A stretch of 25,506 nucleotides of DNA. It comes from a virus. Location: positions 1 to 25,506 of IMG/VR virus record IMGVR_UViG_3300050821_000535; one strand, given 5' to 3'. The notes beneath the pieces are model-generated. The model ran no database searches and was not told the origin of the DNA. It saw only the letters and a list, made by a program, of their open reading frames with translations. Made by a program: the position numbers and the translations under genes. Positions 1 to 6,800 of this stretch are shown in pieces; positions within the stretch are counted from its first letter, which is position 1, and every line of letters begins with the position of its first letter.

Positions 1-573
1 AAGGCATTCGAGCAAGCCTTTGCTGATTTCAAGGCCGAAGCTCCAAAACTAGAAAAGACCAAAGAGGTCGGCTATGAAGGCCGAAACGGAGGAAGTCGAA
101 CCTCTTACAAGTTCACGCCGCTGGATGTCATCGCAAACACGTTAGGCCCGATCTTGGCGAAGCATGGATTGTCCTATAACTGGAGGCAGGAGTGCTCCAA
201 GGACGGGATCAGCGTCACATGCGTATTGCGGCACACGCAGGGACACTCCATAGAGAATGCGCTTGGGCCTACCGGCGCCGACACTAGCGGATCGAAAAAT
301 GCAATCCAGGCTATTGGCTCCGCTGTGAGTTATTTGCGTCGCTACACCCTGCTCGGTGTTTTGGGCATGGCGACCAGCGATGAGGATTCAGATGGGATGA
401 CAATGGGGAACGCCGCGGATTGCCTAGAAAACATCAACCTCGCCTCCAATAAGGACGAACTGGAGCATGCCTACAAGGAGGCCATCAAGCAAGGTTTGCG
501 CGAATCCGATCCCAAAGCTATCGGCATATTTATGAAGGCACGCGAGAAGCGGGAGAAGGAGTTGAGCGCGTGA
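1..573 (+). CDS. ERF-family single-strand annealing recombinase (5' end missing)
   Basis: The frame is open from base 1, so the N-terminus lies outside the window; 190 residues remain. ERF-type proteins bind single-stranded DNA and anneal complementary strands during phage recombination and genome circularisation. The family signature is the core 'IGSAVSYLRRYTLLGVLGM' (window residues about 104-122), preceded by a segment with the TPLD.I motif ('KFTPLDVIANTLGPILAKHG'). The C-terminal tail is charged and probably helical. An internal TTG at 154 is not the start, because the conserved TPLD region lies upstream of it. The stop overlaps the GTG of the next gene by 4 bases. The partner exonuclease is two genes downstream, which supports the role. 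The family call is fairly sure; biochemical function is inferred from the family. Confidence 0.85.
   Translation, partial: KAFEQAFADFKAEAPKLEKTKEVGYEGRNGGSRTSYKFTPLDVIANTLGPILAKHGLSYNWRQECSKDGISVTCVLRHTQGHSIENALGPTGADTSGSKNAIQAIGSAVSYLRRYTLLGVLGMATSDEDSDGMTMGNAADCLENINLASNKDELEHAYKEAIKQGLRESDPKAIGIFMKAREKREKELSA
9..26 (+). repeat. 18-base exact repeat, copy 1 (partner 17726-17743)
   Basis: CGAGCAAGCCTTTGCTGA occurs at 9-26 in the ERF gene and again at 17726-17743 in a small head-region gene. Both copies are read in the same frame and encode EQAFA. An 18-base exact match is not expected by chance in a sequence of this length. Confidence 0.7.
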
Positions 574-1034
574 AAAGAGCCGAGGCAGCAGCGATTGCGC
601 GAGCGGTAAAGAAGTCAGGCGTTAAATTACACCGGAATATAGGGCTATACCGCATTTGGTGCCAGATGCGCAGACGTTGCGATGAGCCAACGCATCGGCA
701 ATTCCCAGATTACGGCGGGCGCGGCATCACGGTGTGCGAACGATGGCGCAACTTCCATAATTTCGTTGCTGATGTTGGCCCGAGACCGCCCGGTGGATTG
801 CTGGACCGCACGGACAACAATCGCGGATATGGACCTGACAACTGCCGTTGGGCGACTAGGACCGAGCAGAACAGTAATCGCCGCAACTGCATCTTCGTAA
901 TCCTTGGCGGTGAGCGCGTCACTCTCAAAGAGGCGTGCCGCCGAAAGGGACTGTCTTACCGCCCCATCCATAAGAGGGTATATCGCGGATGGTCTATTGA
1001 TCGGGCATTGGCTGTGCCGGTAGGTGAAGCATGA
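570..1034 (+). CDS. HNH-type phage protein with C-terminal HTH-like segment
   Basis: 154 residues starting at GTG 570, overlapping the ERF gene by 4 bases. It has the pattern common to phage HNH-like proteins: YGGRGI at 48-53, VCERW at 55-59, LDRTDNN at 78-84 and NCRWAT at 91-96. The histidine expected in a classical HNH core is not obvious, so nuclease activity is uncertain. Residues about 118-147 (LKEACRRKGLSY through YRGWSIDRAL) resemble a small helix-turn-helix that follows such domains in related phage proteins. It sits between the two recombination genes, which fits either a mobile endonuclease inserted in the operon or a DNA-processing helper. Family recognition is good; role unknown. 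Confidence 0.7.
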   Translation: MKRAEAAAIARAVKKSGVKLHRNIGLYRIWCQMRRRCDEPTHRQFPDYGGRGITVCERWRNFHNFVADVGPRPPGGLLDRTDNNRGYGPDNCRWATRTEQNSNRRNCIFVILGGERVTLKEACRRKGLSYRPIHKRVYRGWSIDRALAVPVGEA

Positions 1035-1720
1035 ACATTGTGGATTGTGGAGGCCAGCGAACTCAGGAATGGTTCGACGCCCACCTTGGGATGCTCACAA
1101 GTTCACGGATTGCAGACGCCATTTCCAAGCGTAAGCGTGATCCCCACCAACCCTTGCAGGCATACCTTGATCTGCGCTTGGAACTCGCTGTCGAAAGGAT
1201 CACAAAGAAGCCGAGCGCTCACTTCGTCTCTTATTGGATGGAGCGGGGAATTGAACTAGAGCCACTAGCCCGCGCCGCATATGAACTTCGCTCCGATATT
1301 AACGTAAAGCTAGTCGATTTTGTCCTTCATCCCAACAGAGACAGTTTAGCTTGGGCTGGATGCTCACCAGACGGACTCGCTGGAGATGAACTCATCGAGA
1401 TAAAGGTTCCAAAGCCGGAAACCCACGCCGAGTACCTACTTGCTGAAGTTGTGCCGGCAGAATACCTGCCTCAAATGCACTGGCAAATGGCGTGTACCGG
1501 ATGCATCGCTAATACATTCGTGAGTTACTGCCCAGACTTCCCCGAACCTCTTGACCTATTCATCTGCCGGCTGCCACGCGACGACAAGCGGATCGCGGAA
1601 ATGGAGGCGGAGGCAGTCAAGTTCCTTGCGGAAGTTGAGACGGTAGTGGTGCAACTGAAAAGCGGACTGGAAGGCGTGCTGCGTAAGAGCCTAGATGCAG
1701 TCGAGCATATTCCCTACTAA
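1031..1720 (+). CDS. YqaJ-like / lambda-exonuclease-type viral recombinase nuclease
   Basis: 229 residues from ATG 1031, which overlaps the preceding stop (ATGA). It belongs to the PD-(D/E)XK exonucleases that resect double-stranded DNA ends 5'-3' and load an annealing protein. Visible motifs are TQEWFDAHLGMLTSSRI near the N-terminus, ERGIELEPLA at 71-80, the catalytic block CSPDGL...ELIEIKVP with D114, E123 and K125, and the later YLPQMHWQMACTG. Length is typical of the family. With the ERF gene it forms a two-gene exonuclease/annealase system of the Red type. The stop is followed by a strong AAGGAGG that serves the next gene. Confident call. Confidence 0.9.
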   Translation: MNIVDCGGQRTQEWFDAHLGMLTSSRIADAISKRKRDPHQPLQAYLDLRLELAVERITKKPSAHFVSYWMERGIELEPLARAAYELRSDINVKLVDFVLHPNRDSLAWAGCSPDGLAGDELIEIKVPKPETHAEYLLAEVVPAEYLPQMHWQMACTGCIANTFVSYCPDFPEPLDLFICRLPRDDKRIAEMEAEAVKFLAEVETVVVQLKSGLEGVLRKSLDAVEHIPY

Positions 1721-1731
1721 GGAGGTGCGCC

Positions 1732-1926
1732 GTGGAACCTGAGAAGCCACTACGAGCCGTGGATGTTTCCCACGCCATTACTGAGATCGTTGCAGGTGTA
1801 TGCGACCAACAGGCCGTATGGAGTGGAGATGCGATCACGCTTGAACAGGTATGGGAGATTTATGACCACGTGGATCTTTATCTACGGGCCTTGGATTGCA
1901 AACTTGTTGGTGCGGTGAAAGCGTGA
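1732..1926 (+). CDS. small hypothetical phage protein
   Basis: 64 residues from GTG 1732, with an AAGGAGG ribosome-binding site 5 bases upstream that fixes the start. The sequence is mildly acidic and predicted helical (ALRAVDVSHAIT-like beginning, then EIYDHVDLYLRALD). I recognise no domain. Its stop overlaps the GTG start of the next gene by 4 bases, so it is part of the early operon. Function unknown. Confidence 0.6.
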   Translation: MEPEKPLRAVDVSHAITEIVAGVCDQQAVWSGDAITLEQVWEIYDHVDLYLRALDCKLVGAVKA

Positions 1927-2117
1927 CTCTCTGCACCTACTGTCTGGAAAGGGACCACCGCGAGGTTGAAGCGCACCGCATCGTGGCTGGAACGCCTATG
2001 TGTCGGGAATGTTGGTCAGGAAATAGCAGGTTCGACAAGGAAGCCCTCTCGGAGTCACGGCGTGAGGGTTGGAGCCATAGTGACTATACCCACCGTGGCG
2101 CCAAGGTGCTGAAGTGA
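1923..2117 (+). CDS. small zinc-ribbon-like protein
   Basis: 64 residues. I chose GTG 1923 because it overlaps the preceding stop by 4 bases, as elsewhere in this operon; a longer form from TTG 1896 is possible. It has two CxxC pairs (CTYC near the N-terminus and CREC about 25 residues later), which suggests one structural zinc site. The C-terminal half is charged (SESRREGWSHSDYTHRG). It is one of a series of consecutive tiny cysteine-rich proteins. Function unknown; nucleic-acid or protein binding is only inference. Confidence 0.55.
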   Translation: MTLCTYCLERDHREVEAHRIVAGTPMCRECWSGNSRFDKEALSESRREGWSHSDYTHRGAKVLK

Positions 2118-2290
2118 ACTACGAGCGCCCCTTTTGCCTGGATTGCCTGATCTATGTGGACCTGACCAAGCACGGGCGCTGCTCGCATTGCGATGGGGAT
2201 GGCATCGCCCCACCTACGGTTCGCACCAAGACCGAGGCTGATTGTGAGATAGAGCTACTTGAGCGCCTTTATCAGAGGTCCGAGGAATGA
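2114..2290 (+). CDS. tiny zinc-ribbon-like protein (58 aa)
   Basis: 58 residues from GTG 2114, overlapping the upstream stop (GTGA) and itself overlapped by ATG 2287. The two pairs CLDC and CSHC are separated by about 11 residues, a compact zinc ribbon. The C-terminus is helical and acidic (CEIELLERLYQRSEE). Both flanking overlaps are of the operon type, which supports it as a real gene despite its size. Function unknown. Confidence 0.55.
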   Translation: MNYERPFCLDCLIYVDLTKHGRCSHCDGDGIAPPTVRTKTEADCEIELLERLYQRSEE

Positions 2291-2472
2291 TCTGCTGGCA
2301 TAAGTGGGAAAGGTGGAAAGTGACTAAAGAGGGCTCTGTGCAAGAGACGGGAGACCGCCTTACGGGAACGATGCTGCCTCCAGAACAGCGCTACACCATA
2401 GGCTCTTTCATAGAACAGCGGCGTGAATGCGGGAAGTGTGGCCTACTTCAAGTGCGGCGGGACAGAGTATGA
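2287..2472 (+). CDS. small phage protein with C-terminal CxxC
   Basis: 61 residues from ATG 2287, coupled by ATGA to the gene before it. It begins MICWHKWERW and ends with RRECGKCGLLQVRR. The spacing of C3, H5 and the CGKC pair would allow a zinc site built from the two ends of the chain, with a variable loop between. Short phage proteins of this 'C-W-H-x-W ... R-x-C-x-x-C-G' type are common and uncharacterised. The stop overlaps ATG 2469. Confidence 0.6.
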   Translation: MICWHKWERWKVTKEGSVQETGDRLTGTMLPPEQRYTIGSFIEQRRECGKCGLLQVRRDRV

Positions 2473-2684
2473 GGATCTGCTCAAGATGTGGAATGCACCT
2501 GCACAAGCCAGATGGCTCGGTGGACTACAAGCGCCGCTTCTGTGGGTCAGAGTGCAAGAAAGAGGATTTGCGGGAGAAGATGCGAGCTAAGCGACTACAG
2601 GCCAAGGGCGCTGCGCAGGGTAGTGTTGTTTCGCGTAACAAAGCGCATAGCGCGCCGTACCAGGCAGTCGAAGGGGATTGGTAG
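2469..2684 (+). CDS. small zinc-finger protein, basic C-terminus
   Basis: 71 residues. ATG 2469 overlaps the upstream stop by 4 bases, so I prefer it to an in-frame ATG at 2427. CSRC near the N-terminus pairs with CGSEC about 22 residues later, a C2-C2 zinc site like that in small phage finger proteins. The rest is strongly basic (KKEDLREKMRAKRLQAKG), consistent with nucleic-acid binding. It lies immediately before the replication gene. Function unknown. Confidence 0.6.
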   Translation: MRICSRCGMHLHKPDGSVDYKRRFCGSECKKEDLREKMRAKRLQAKGAAQGSVVSRNKAHSAPYQAVEGDW

Positions 2685-2690
2685 CCAAGG

Positions 2691-3470
2691 GTGCCTAGGC
2701 CCGAGTTTCTAGCGATTTCGTCCCGTAATGAAAGTAGGGTTTTTGTCTGTGGGCCAGAAGTGCAGTGTCAGTGGTACAGGATGCGCTTGCTTATGAGTGA
2801 ATCGGTAAGGTACGGCTACTTGTGCGGAACCTCCGGGACTGCTCTGACCGACTCCATGGCTGCACGCGGATGCGGCTTTGAAGAGGCGGCCTACAGACTT
2901 GGCCTCTGTCAACTAGACGAAGCTGGAATCATTCACAGAAATAAGCAGGGCGTAATCTACGATCCAGAGATGGTTGCCTTTGAGCGCTGCTGGAATGAGC
3001 AAGCATCAGAACTGCAAACCATCCAGAAACACAGAGATAAAGACCGCCTTCGAAAACAAAATGAGCGCATGTCCGTGGACAAATCGCGGACAAATGAGGC
3101 AAACCACGTATTTGTATTAACTCCTAATTCTTTAAGTTCTAAAGAATTTAATACCAGTGAAGTCTTACTTCCAGACTGGCTCCCTCTCGAAGCTTGGGAG
3201 GAGTACACGAAAAAGGTGCGCCCGAAGTTGAAGGCGCCCAACACACCACTTGCCCATAAGCGGCTAATAAATCAACTCAACGAGTTTCGCTTAAAAGGGC
3301 TCGACCCGAAACTAATCATCGAAAACGCGATTCTGTATGGCTGGAAAGGATTCTGGGAGCCGAAGGAAATCGGAGGGCAAGATGATCCGCTCGGAAGAGG
3401 AGAACGAGAAGCTGCCGCCACTCGTGCAGAAGCTGTTCGCAGGCTGGGCCAAAAAAGCAACAGTCGATGA
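2691..3470 (+). CDS. phage replication initiation / replisome organiser-like protein
   Basis: 259 residues from GTG 2691, six bases after the preceding stop. The N-terminal half (QWYRMRLLMSES ... LCQLDEAGIIHRNKQGVIYD) resembles the winged-helix-like N-domain of phage replication proteins, which ends in a 'GVIY.r.Mv' strand. Residues about 100-150 are charged and probably a flexible linker. The C-terminal part (LPDWLPLEAWEEYTKKVRPK, then IIENAILYGWKGFWEP) matches the DnaT/replisome-organiser C-domain, which ends in 'gWkGf'. Such proteins bind the origin or recruit the helicase loader. No helicase or polymerase is in the window, so the phage may use host enzymes. Start choice is moderately sure, because the ribosome-binding site is poor. 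Confidence 0.75.
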   Translation: MPRPEFLAISSRNESRVFVCGPEVQCQWYRMRLLMSESVRYGYLCGTSGTALTDSMAARGCGFEEAAYRLGLCQLDEAGIIHRNKQGVIYDPEMVAFERCWNEQASELQTIQKHRDKDRLRKQNERMSVDKSRTNEANHVFVLTPNSLSSKEFNTSEVLLPDWLPLEAWEEYTKKVRPKLKAPNTPLAHKRLINQLNEFRLKGLDPKLIIENAILYGWKGFWEPKEIGGQDDPLGRGEREAAATRAEAVRRLGQKSNSR

Positions 3471-3774
3471 GGTTGTGGCCTATGCGACCAGTTGGCGGGA
3501 GTTGACCTTACCGCAAATTGAAGCGGCGGTAGACCGAGCCTTAACGGAGTGGCATGGAGACTTCCCTCCATGCGCCTCGCACGTGAAAGGACTAGCTCCC
3601 ACAGTAGCGGCTCTGGGCGAAGAGTCTAAGCGGACTAGGGACTGCAGGGAATGCTCAGGAACAGGCTACCGCATCGTCCAGCAAGGAACCATTCGCAAGG
3701 CTACGCTCTGTGAATGCGTGAGCGCGGAAGGGCAAGCCAAGTATCAGGAGTGGCTAGGAAAGAAGGCATCGTGA
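3382..3774 (+). CDS. zinc-knuckle protein, possible replication accessory
   Basis: 130 residues from ATG 3382, with GGAGGG upstream; a 15-residue longer form from ATG 3337 is less likely. It begins inside the 3' end of the replication gene in another frame, an overlap of about 90 bases. The first 85 residues look helical (LPPLVQKLFAGWAKKATVDE). Residues near 90-112 hold a DnaJ-like CRECSGTGY...LCEC zinc knuckle. In some phages a similar knuckle precedes a helicase-loader ATPase, but no ATPase motif follows here. Position next to the replication gene suggests an accessory role. Function unproven. Confidence 0.65.
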   Translation: MIRSEEENEKLPPLVQKLFAGWAKKATVDEVVAYATSWRELTLPQIEAAVDRALTEWHGDFPPCASHVKGLAPTVAALGEESKRTRDCRECSGTGYRIVQQGTIRKATLCECVSAEGQAKYQEWLGKKAS

Positions 3775-3983
3775 ATAGCGAAGATTACCACTTCTACATC
3801 GCTCACGGACTATGTGGTAGTTGCGGTAAGCGGCCATTAGTGCCCGGATCCAAGGCGAGTTGTGCCCAATGCCTGCTGGCTAGGCGCAAGGCGATGCGTA
3901 GGATTACAGGCTACAAGAGCTGGACCCCCGGCAGTGCAGGGGCATATCCCGCTGAGGTTCGCGTGGAAGCGGAGAAGCGCTAA
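3771..3983 (+). CDS. small zinc-ribbon-like protein
   Basis: 70 residues. GTG 3771 overlaps the upstream stop (GTGA), so I use it rather than an upstream in-frame ATG at 3714. CGSC and CAQC are separated by about 14 residues and are followed by basic residues (LLARRKAMRR), typical of tiny phage zinc-binding proteins. The tail GYKSWTPGSAGAYP looks unstructured. It continues the run of cysteine-rich genes. Function unknown. Confidence 0.6.
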   Translation: MNSEDYHFYIAHGLCGSCGKRPLVPGSKASCAQCLLARRKAMRRITGYKSWTPGSAGAYPAEVRVEAEKR

Positions 3984-4280
3984 TTGGCGACCTCCCTGCA
4001 CTCCCGCGAAGAGGCGCTTGAACTACTCCGCAGCGTGTCGGCGGATCAATGGCGCGAAGGGATTCTTATCTGGAGCCCGACGCGCGAGCGGGCGGTTCGC
4101 AAGGAAAAGGGCAAGCGGATCATTTTTCGGGAATGGCCACCGGATCTAGCGGAGCGATTCGTAAATGTCACAACGTACCTGAAAAAGAGGTTCGGCACTC
4201 CGATGGGCTTCGATGTTGCTTGCTATCGGTTGGAGAACGCGGCACCGCATCCAGAAGAGAAAGAACAGGAGGAAGCATGA
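3984..4280 (+). CDS. hypothetical protein, TTG start
   Basis: 98 residues. TTG 3984 directly follows the TAA of the previous gene, with GGAGAAG 8 bases upstream. The protein starts with an alpha-helical region (REEALELLRSVSADQWREG), continues basic (RAVRKEKGKRIIF), and ends in a Glu-rich tail (HPEEKEQEEA). I recognise no domain. Its stop overlaps ATG 4277 by 4 bases. Confidence 0.55.
   Translation: MATSLHSREEALELLRSVSADQWREGILIWSPTRERAVRKEKGKRIIFREWPPDLAERFVNVTTYLKKRFGTPMGFDVACYRLENAAPHPEEKEQEEA
4245..4259 (+). repeat. 15-base exact repeat upstream of ATG 4277 (partner 4635-4649)
   Basis: CCGCATCCAGAAGAG lies 17 bases before the ATGAGC start of the gene at 4277, and an identical copy lies 11 bases before the ATGAGC start at 4661. 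The flanks diverge. The shared leader-plus-start could mark a cassette duplication or a point of gene exchange. Confidence 0.5.
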
Positions 4281-4621
4281 GCTTAAATGCCAATGCAAAG
4301 GAATGGGTACAAGCGCTTAGAAGCGGTAAATATGCACAAGGTTGGTATCAGCTCAAGAGAGACGATGACCGCTTTTGTTGCCTCGGAGTTGCGTGTGAAC
4401 TAGCCATGAAAGCCGGAGTAATTAAACGCTACGAGCCTTCAAATGGCGCACTACCTAGATCGGTACGCCTGTGGCTTGGGCTTAAACATGAGAATGGTGA
4501 CTACGGCACCGCGTCCCTTGCTAATGACAACGACCATGGGAAATCATTCGGTGATATAGCGGACATCATCGAGTCAGAGCCAGATGGATTGTTTCGCAGA
4601 CGCCCACGGAAGAGAAAATGA
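4277..4621 (+). CDS. 'CCLGV' family small phage protein
   Basis: 114 residues from ATG 4277, preceded by AGGAGG and overlapping the upstream stop. The N-terminal signature WVQALRSGKYAQGWYQL, then FCCLGVACELA (residues about 34-44), marks a widespread phage family of unknown function. The later LANDNDHGKSFGDIADIIE is its usual end. A basic tail (FRRRPRKRK) follows. Two other genes in the window (6384 and 6846) share the same C-x-G type core. Function unknown; family recognition from the motif is good. Confidence 0.75.
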   Translation: MSLNANAKEWVQALRSGKYAQGWYQLKRDDDRFCCLGVACELAMKAGVIKRYEPSNGALPRSVRLWLGLKHENGDYGTASLANDNDHGKSFGDIADIIESEPDGLFRRRPRKRK

Positions 4622-4634
4622 CTCTCGGCGGACG

Positions 4635-4649
4635 CCGCATCCAGAAGAG
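4635..4649 (+). repeat. 15-base exact repeat upstream of ATG 4661 (partner 4245-4259)
   Basis: Second copy of CCGCATCCAGAAGAG, here followed closely by a GGGGGAG ribosome-binding site. The repeat is not within a coding part of the downstream gene, which favours a shared leader rather than a shared peptide. Confidence 0.5.
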
Positions 4650-4660
4650 GGGGAGATGGA

Positions 4661-4879
4661 ATGAGCAGACGTTACATCGTGCAGTATCAAACTCCGTGGA
4701 AGAGACATTGGCCCTTGAATGCTGGCTTTCGGCTAGATGTTCTCAGCGCTGGGTTTTATCGCTATGCGGGCGGAGGTATCGGCCTCTCGCTGGCAATTCT
4801 CAGCTTCGAGATTGCCATACAGATTTGGCCCGCGCATTTAGACTTGTCGCAACCCATAGCGATGAGCAAGACAAGGTAG
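4661..4879 (+). CDS. small hydrophobic-core phage protein
   Basis: 72 residues from ATG 4661, with GGGGGAG 6 bases upstream. This frame reads more like protein than the competing frame that extends the HNH gene upstream to 4618: it has many aromatic residues (RRYIVQYQTPWKRHWPL) followed by a hydrophobic stretch (GGGIGLSLAILSFEIAIQIW, about residues 37-56). The stretch could be a membrane helix or beta-strands. The HNH gene begins two bases after its stop. Function unknown. Confidence 0.55.
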   Translation: MSRRYIVQYQTPWKRHWPLNAGFRLDVLSAGFYRYAGGGIGLSLAILSFEIAIQIWPAHLDLSQPIAMSKTR

Positions 4880-4881
4880 CC

Positions 4882-5223
4882 ATGCGCGGCGGAGGCCACA
4901 AAGACCCGGCAGCAACCGCAGCGGCTAAGTTCACCGACCCTCGCAGCTACGTGCGGCTCGACGGTAAGCGGTTCTTGTTCGGGCGAGACATCGAGATATT
5001 GCGCGCGCAGGTTTTCTTGCGCGATGGCTCTCGCTGTACTGGTGAAGGTGAGGATGGCGAAAGGTGCGATCGGCAAGTGGACTGGTACACCGGGCATTTA
5101 CACCATGTCATCCCGAGAGGCCGCGGAGGGTCGGACGAAATGAGCAATACCGTAACTTTGTGTGGCGCCTGTCACGCGAAACTGCATCCGCGGGTACGAC
5201 TGCGGTGGATGGGGGCAGCATGA
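4882..5223 (+). CDS. HNH endonuclease
   Basis: 113 residues from ATG 4882; the same frame is open back to 4618, but the upstream part overlaps a better gene. The HNH core is clear: LRDGSRCTGEG, then HLHHVIPRGRGGSDEMSN with H74/H75 and N89, then CGACHAKLH with H98. C94 and C97, probably with upstream cysteines C52 and C62, would bind structural zinc. HNH enzymes cut DNA with one metal ion. In phages they can assist terminase or act as mobile endonucleases; this one is far from the terminase genes, so its role is open. Domain call is confident. Confidence 0.8.
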   Translation: MRGGGHKDPAATAAAKFTDPRSYVRLDGKRFLFGRDIEILRAQVFLRDGSRCTGEGEDGERCDRQVDWYTGHLHHVIPRGRGGSDEMSNTVTLCGACHAKLHPRVRLRWMGAA

Positions 5224-5360
5224 GCGACAAGCGGCGGCCTATAGATACAACGTGGCGCACGCTCGATGTGTGGCGAAATGGCATTTATCACATTGGGCGA
5301 TGGTATGGCGAATGGTGTAGGTATTGCTGTTGTTACCACTACTTGCGGGGCAAGCCATGA
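5220..5360 (+). CDS. tiny aromatic/cysteine-rich protein (46 aa)
   Basis: 46 residues from ATG 5220, with ATGA overlaps at both ends (5220 and 5357), which is the main support. The sequence is Trp/Tyr/Cys-rich (TWRTLDVWRNGIYHIG, then GEWCRYCCCYHY). The cluster CRYCCCYHY could bind zinc, but the spacing is not a known finger. Function unknown. Confidence 0.45.
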   Translation: MSDKRRPIDTTWRTLDVWRNGIYHIGRWYGEWCRYCCCYHYLRGKP

Positions 5361-5590
5361 CCGCCGACGAGATTTACGAACTACTCCACCAAGTCCTAGA
5401 GCCCTTCAATCGTGGCCTCGACCTAGACCGCAAGACCGCCCTGGATGGCTTACTTGATATTGCCAGCCGGAAGATTGCGGCCAACGTGGAAGTGGCGATG
5501 GTTCGTTGTCAATGGTGTGACACGGTACAGCCGTGTATTTCGGGGCGTTCTTGCGATTGCGGCAGTAATGCATTCAGGTCTCTGGCATGA
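5357..5590 (+). CDS. small protein with helical N-terminus and C-terminal zinc ribbon
   Basis: 77 residues. ATG 5357 overlaps the upstream stop by 4 bases; an in-frame ATG at 5324 is less likely. Residues 1-48 look helical (TADEIYELLHQVLEPFNRGL). The end holds CQWC, then CISGRSCDCG, enough cysteines for one zinc site. The next gene starts inside its stop (ATGA at 5587). Function unknown. Confidence 0.55.
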   Translation: MTADEIYELLHQVLEPFNRGLDLDRKTALDGLLDIASRKIAANVEVAMVRCQWCDTVQPCISGRSCDCGSNAFRSLA

Positions 5591-5847
5591 GTTATTCCTA
5601 CGAAAAAGAGAAGCCCTACATCTTCACCGAAGAGGGGCAACGCGATTTCCTCAAGGTGCGCGACCATGCCAACAAACTCGCACGAATAGCCGGAGCCTTT
5701 ACGGTAGAGCACGCAATGGAAGCCATCAGTGGCGATTCTTGGGCGATGCTGGCCTGTGTAGATCGACTCGTTGAACTGAAAGAATTTCGCTACGTCTACA
5801 CCGACACGGCAACTCAATTTCACGTTCTTGTGAAGTGTGGCGCATGA
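5587..5847 (+). CDS. small phage protein, possible winged-helix-like
   Basis: 86 residues from ATG 5587, overlapping the stop before it. The layout is IFTEEGQRDFLKVRD, then AGAFTVEHAM, then SGDSWAMLACVDRLVELKEF, followed by a short beta hairpin (RYVYTDTATQFHVLV). The order helix, helix, helix, hairpin resembles a winged helix, and I have a sense of similar phage orphans with 'SGDSW.MLACVDRLVELGEI'. DNA binding is inference only. It is coupled to the resolvase gene by ATGA. Confidence 0.65.
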   Translation: MSYSYEKEKPYIFTEEGQRDFLKVRDHANKLARIAGAFTVEHAMEAISGDSWAMLACVDRLVELKEFRYVYTDTATQFHVLVKCGA

Positions 5848-6299
5848 CAGCCACGATTCTCTGTTTCGATGTGCTTGGCAAGCCGCAGCACCAGGGCTCG
5901 ATGCGAGGCTTCACTCCGAAAGGTTGGAAGCGTCCAGTTCTCACGAGCGATAATGCGAATCTGAAGCCTTGGCGTCAGGAAGTGGCAGCAAATGCCCACG
6001 CAGCCATGGTGGAGTCTTTCATAGAGGGCTGCATTGAAGGTCCCGTTCGAGTTGAGGCAGGGTTCTACTTCACGCGACCTAAAAGAGGCAAAAAGAGGGA
6101 TATACACAAGACCACGCGACCGGATCTGGACAAGCTCGCACGAGCCCTGCTAGACGCAATGACCGGAACCGTGTTCGCAGACGATTCGCAGGTATCTCAA
6201 TTGTGGGTCAGTAAGTTCTTTGATGGAAGCGCGCGGACGTGGGTTCGAGTAACCATGTTGGAAGAGTCCGTGATCCCCCGCGATCGGAGGACGGCGTGA
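5844..6299 (+). CDS. rusA: RusA-family Holliday junction resolvase
   Basis: 151 residues from ATG 5844 (ATGA overlap with the previous stop). RusA enzymes are dimeric nucleases that cut four-way DNA junctions formed during phage recombination and replication, which would clear branches before packaging. The family signature is present: FDVLGKPQHQGSMRGFTP at the N-terminus, RPDLDKLARALLDAMTG with D94, D96 and K97, and VFADDSQV with D113/D114. These correspond to the acidic metal-binding residues of E. coli RusA. Length is slightly above the usual 120-130 residues. It would complete the recombination set made with the ERF and YqaJ proteins. Confident call. Confidence 0.9.
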   Translation: MTATILCFDVLGKPQHQGSMRGFTPKGWKRPVLTSDNANLKPWRQEVAANAHAAMVESFIEGCIEGPVRVEAGFYFTRPKRGKKRDIHKTTRPDLDKLARALLDAMTGTVFADDSQVSQLWVSKFFDGSARTWVRVTMLEESVIPRDRRTA

Positions 6300-6397
6300 A
6301 GCGTCTTTTGGACCGACCTATTACGTTTTATCCAAACCCGCGCGCAGCAAACGCTGTGGTGCGGATCAAAAGGAGCGTTGAACATGCGATTAAGTGA
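6296..6397 (+). CDS. putative micro-ORF (33 aa)
   Basis: 33 residues from GTG 6296, whose GTGA overlaps the resolvase stop. It is basic (VKRLLDRPITFYPNPRAANA, then VVRIKRSVEHAIK) and overlaps the first 14 bases of the next gene. Size and lack of a good ribosome-binding site make it doubtful, but it fills an otherwise empty 80-base gap in the same coupled style as its neighbours. Confidence 0.3.
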   Translation: MKRLLDRPITFYPNPRAANAVVRIKRSVEHAIK

Positions 6398-6800
6398 AGC
6401 TATTTTATTGGGGAGCTCGATAATCAAGGCAAAAGGCGGGGCAATCTTCTATCCCGATGGCTCTGGTTGTGCTCTCGGTATGGGGCTCGCGGCCAATGGC
6501 TACACGTGCAATCCGTTTGCTGGCGATGGTGATGCACTTCACCTGTGGCCCTGGCTGAAACAGGCAACGGTCCTTCCTTGCTGTCCGACGTTACTTTCAG
6601 AGGACGGCACAACAGACGTAATGTCCGCCATCGTTCACCTGTTCGACTTTCATGTTTCCGAAGAAAGAGACTGGACGATTGAAGAATTATGCCAATGGTT
6701 GGCCTCAATCGAACCACCAGAACCGGAGTTGCAACGCTCCCAACCATCCCCGGCACAGATGCCTGACCGAAGTGTTTTGCATGAGCTAAAAGTTACATGA
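6384..6800 (+). CDS. hypothetical phage protein with C-A-L-G core
   Basis: 138 residues from ATG 6384, with AGGAG 9 bases upstream; a TTG at 6378 is an alternative start. It begins MRLSEAILLGSSI, then has GCALGMGLAANGY (about residues 31-43), and ends its folded part with WTIEELCQWLASIE before a Pro-rich tail. The opening 'LSEAI.LG' and 'CALG.a...G' resemble a phage orphan family of unknown function. The C-x-G core, followed later by a helix, recalls the genes at 4277 and 6846. A 15-codon ORF (6797-6844) overlaps its stop but is too short to call. Confidence 0.65.
   Translation: MRLSEAILLGSSIIKAKGGAIFYPDGSGCALGMGLAANGYTCNPFAGDGDALHLWPWLKQATVLPCCPTLLSEDGTTDVMSAIVHLFDFHVSEERDWTIEELCQWLASIEPPEPELQRSQPSPAQMPDRSVLHELKVT

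Noticed and set aside
4618-4881. 88-codon upstream extension of the HNH gene, with an ATGA overlap at 4618
   Set aside because: Its composition is poor compared with the overlapping frame at 4661, which has a better ribosome-binding site and a coherent hydrophobic core. Not fully excluded.
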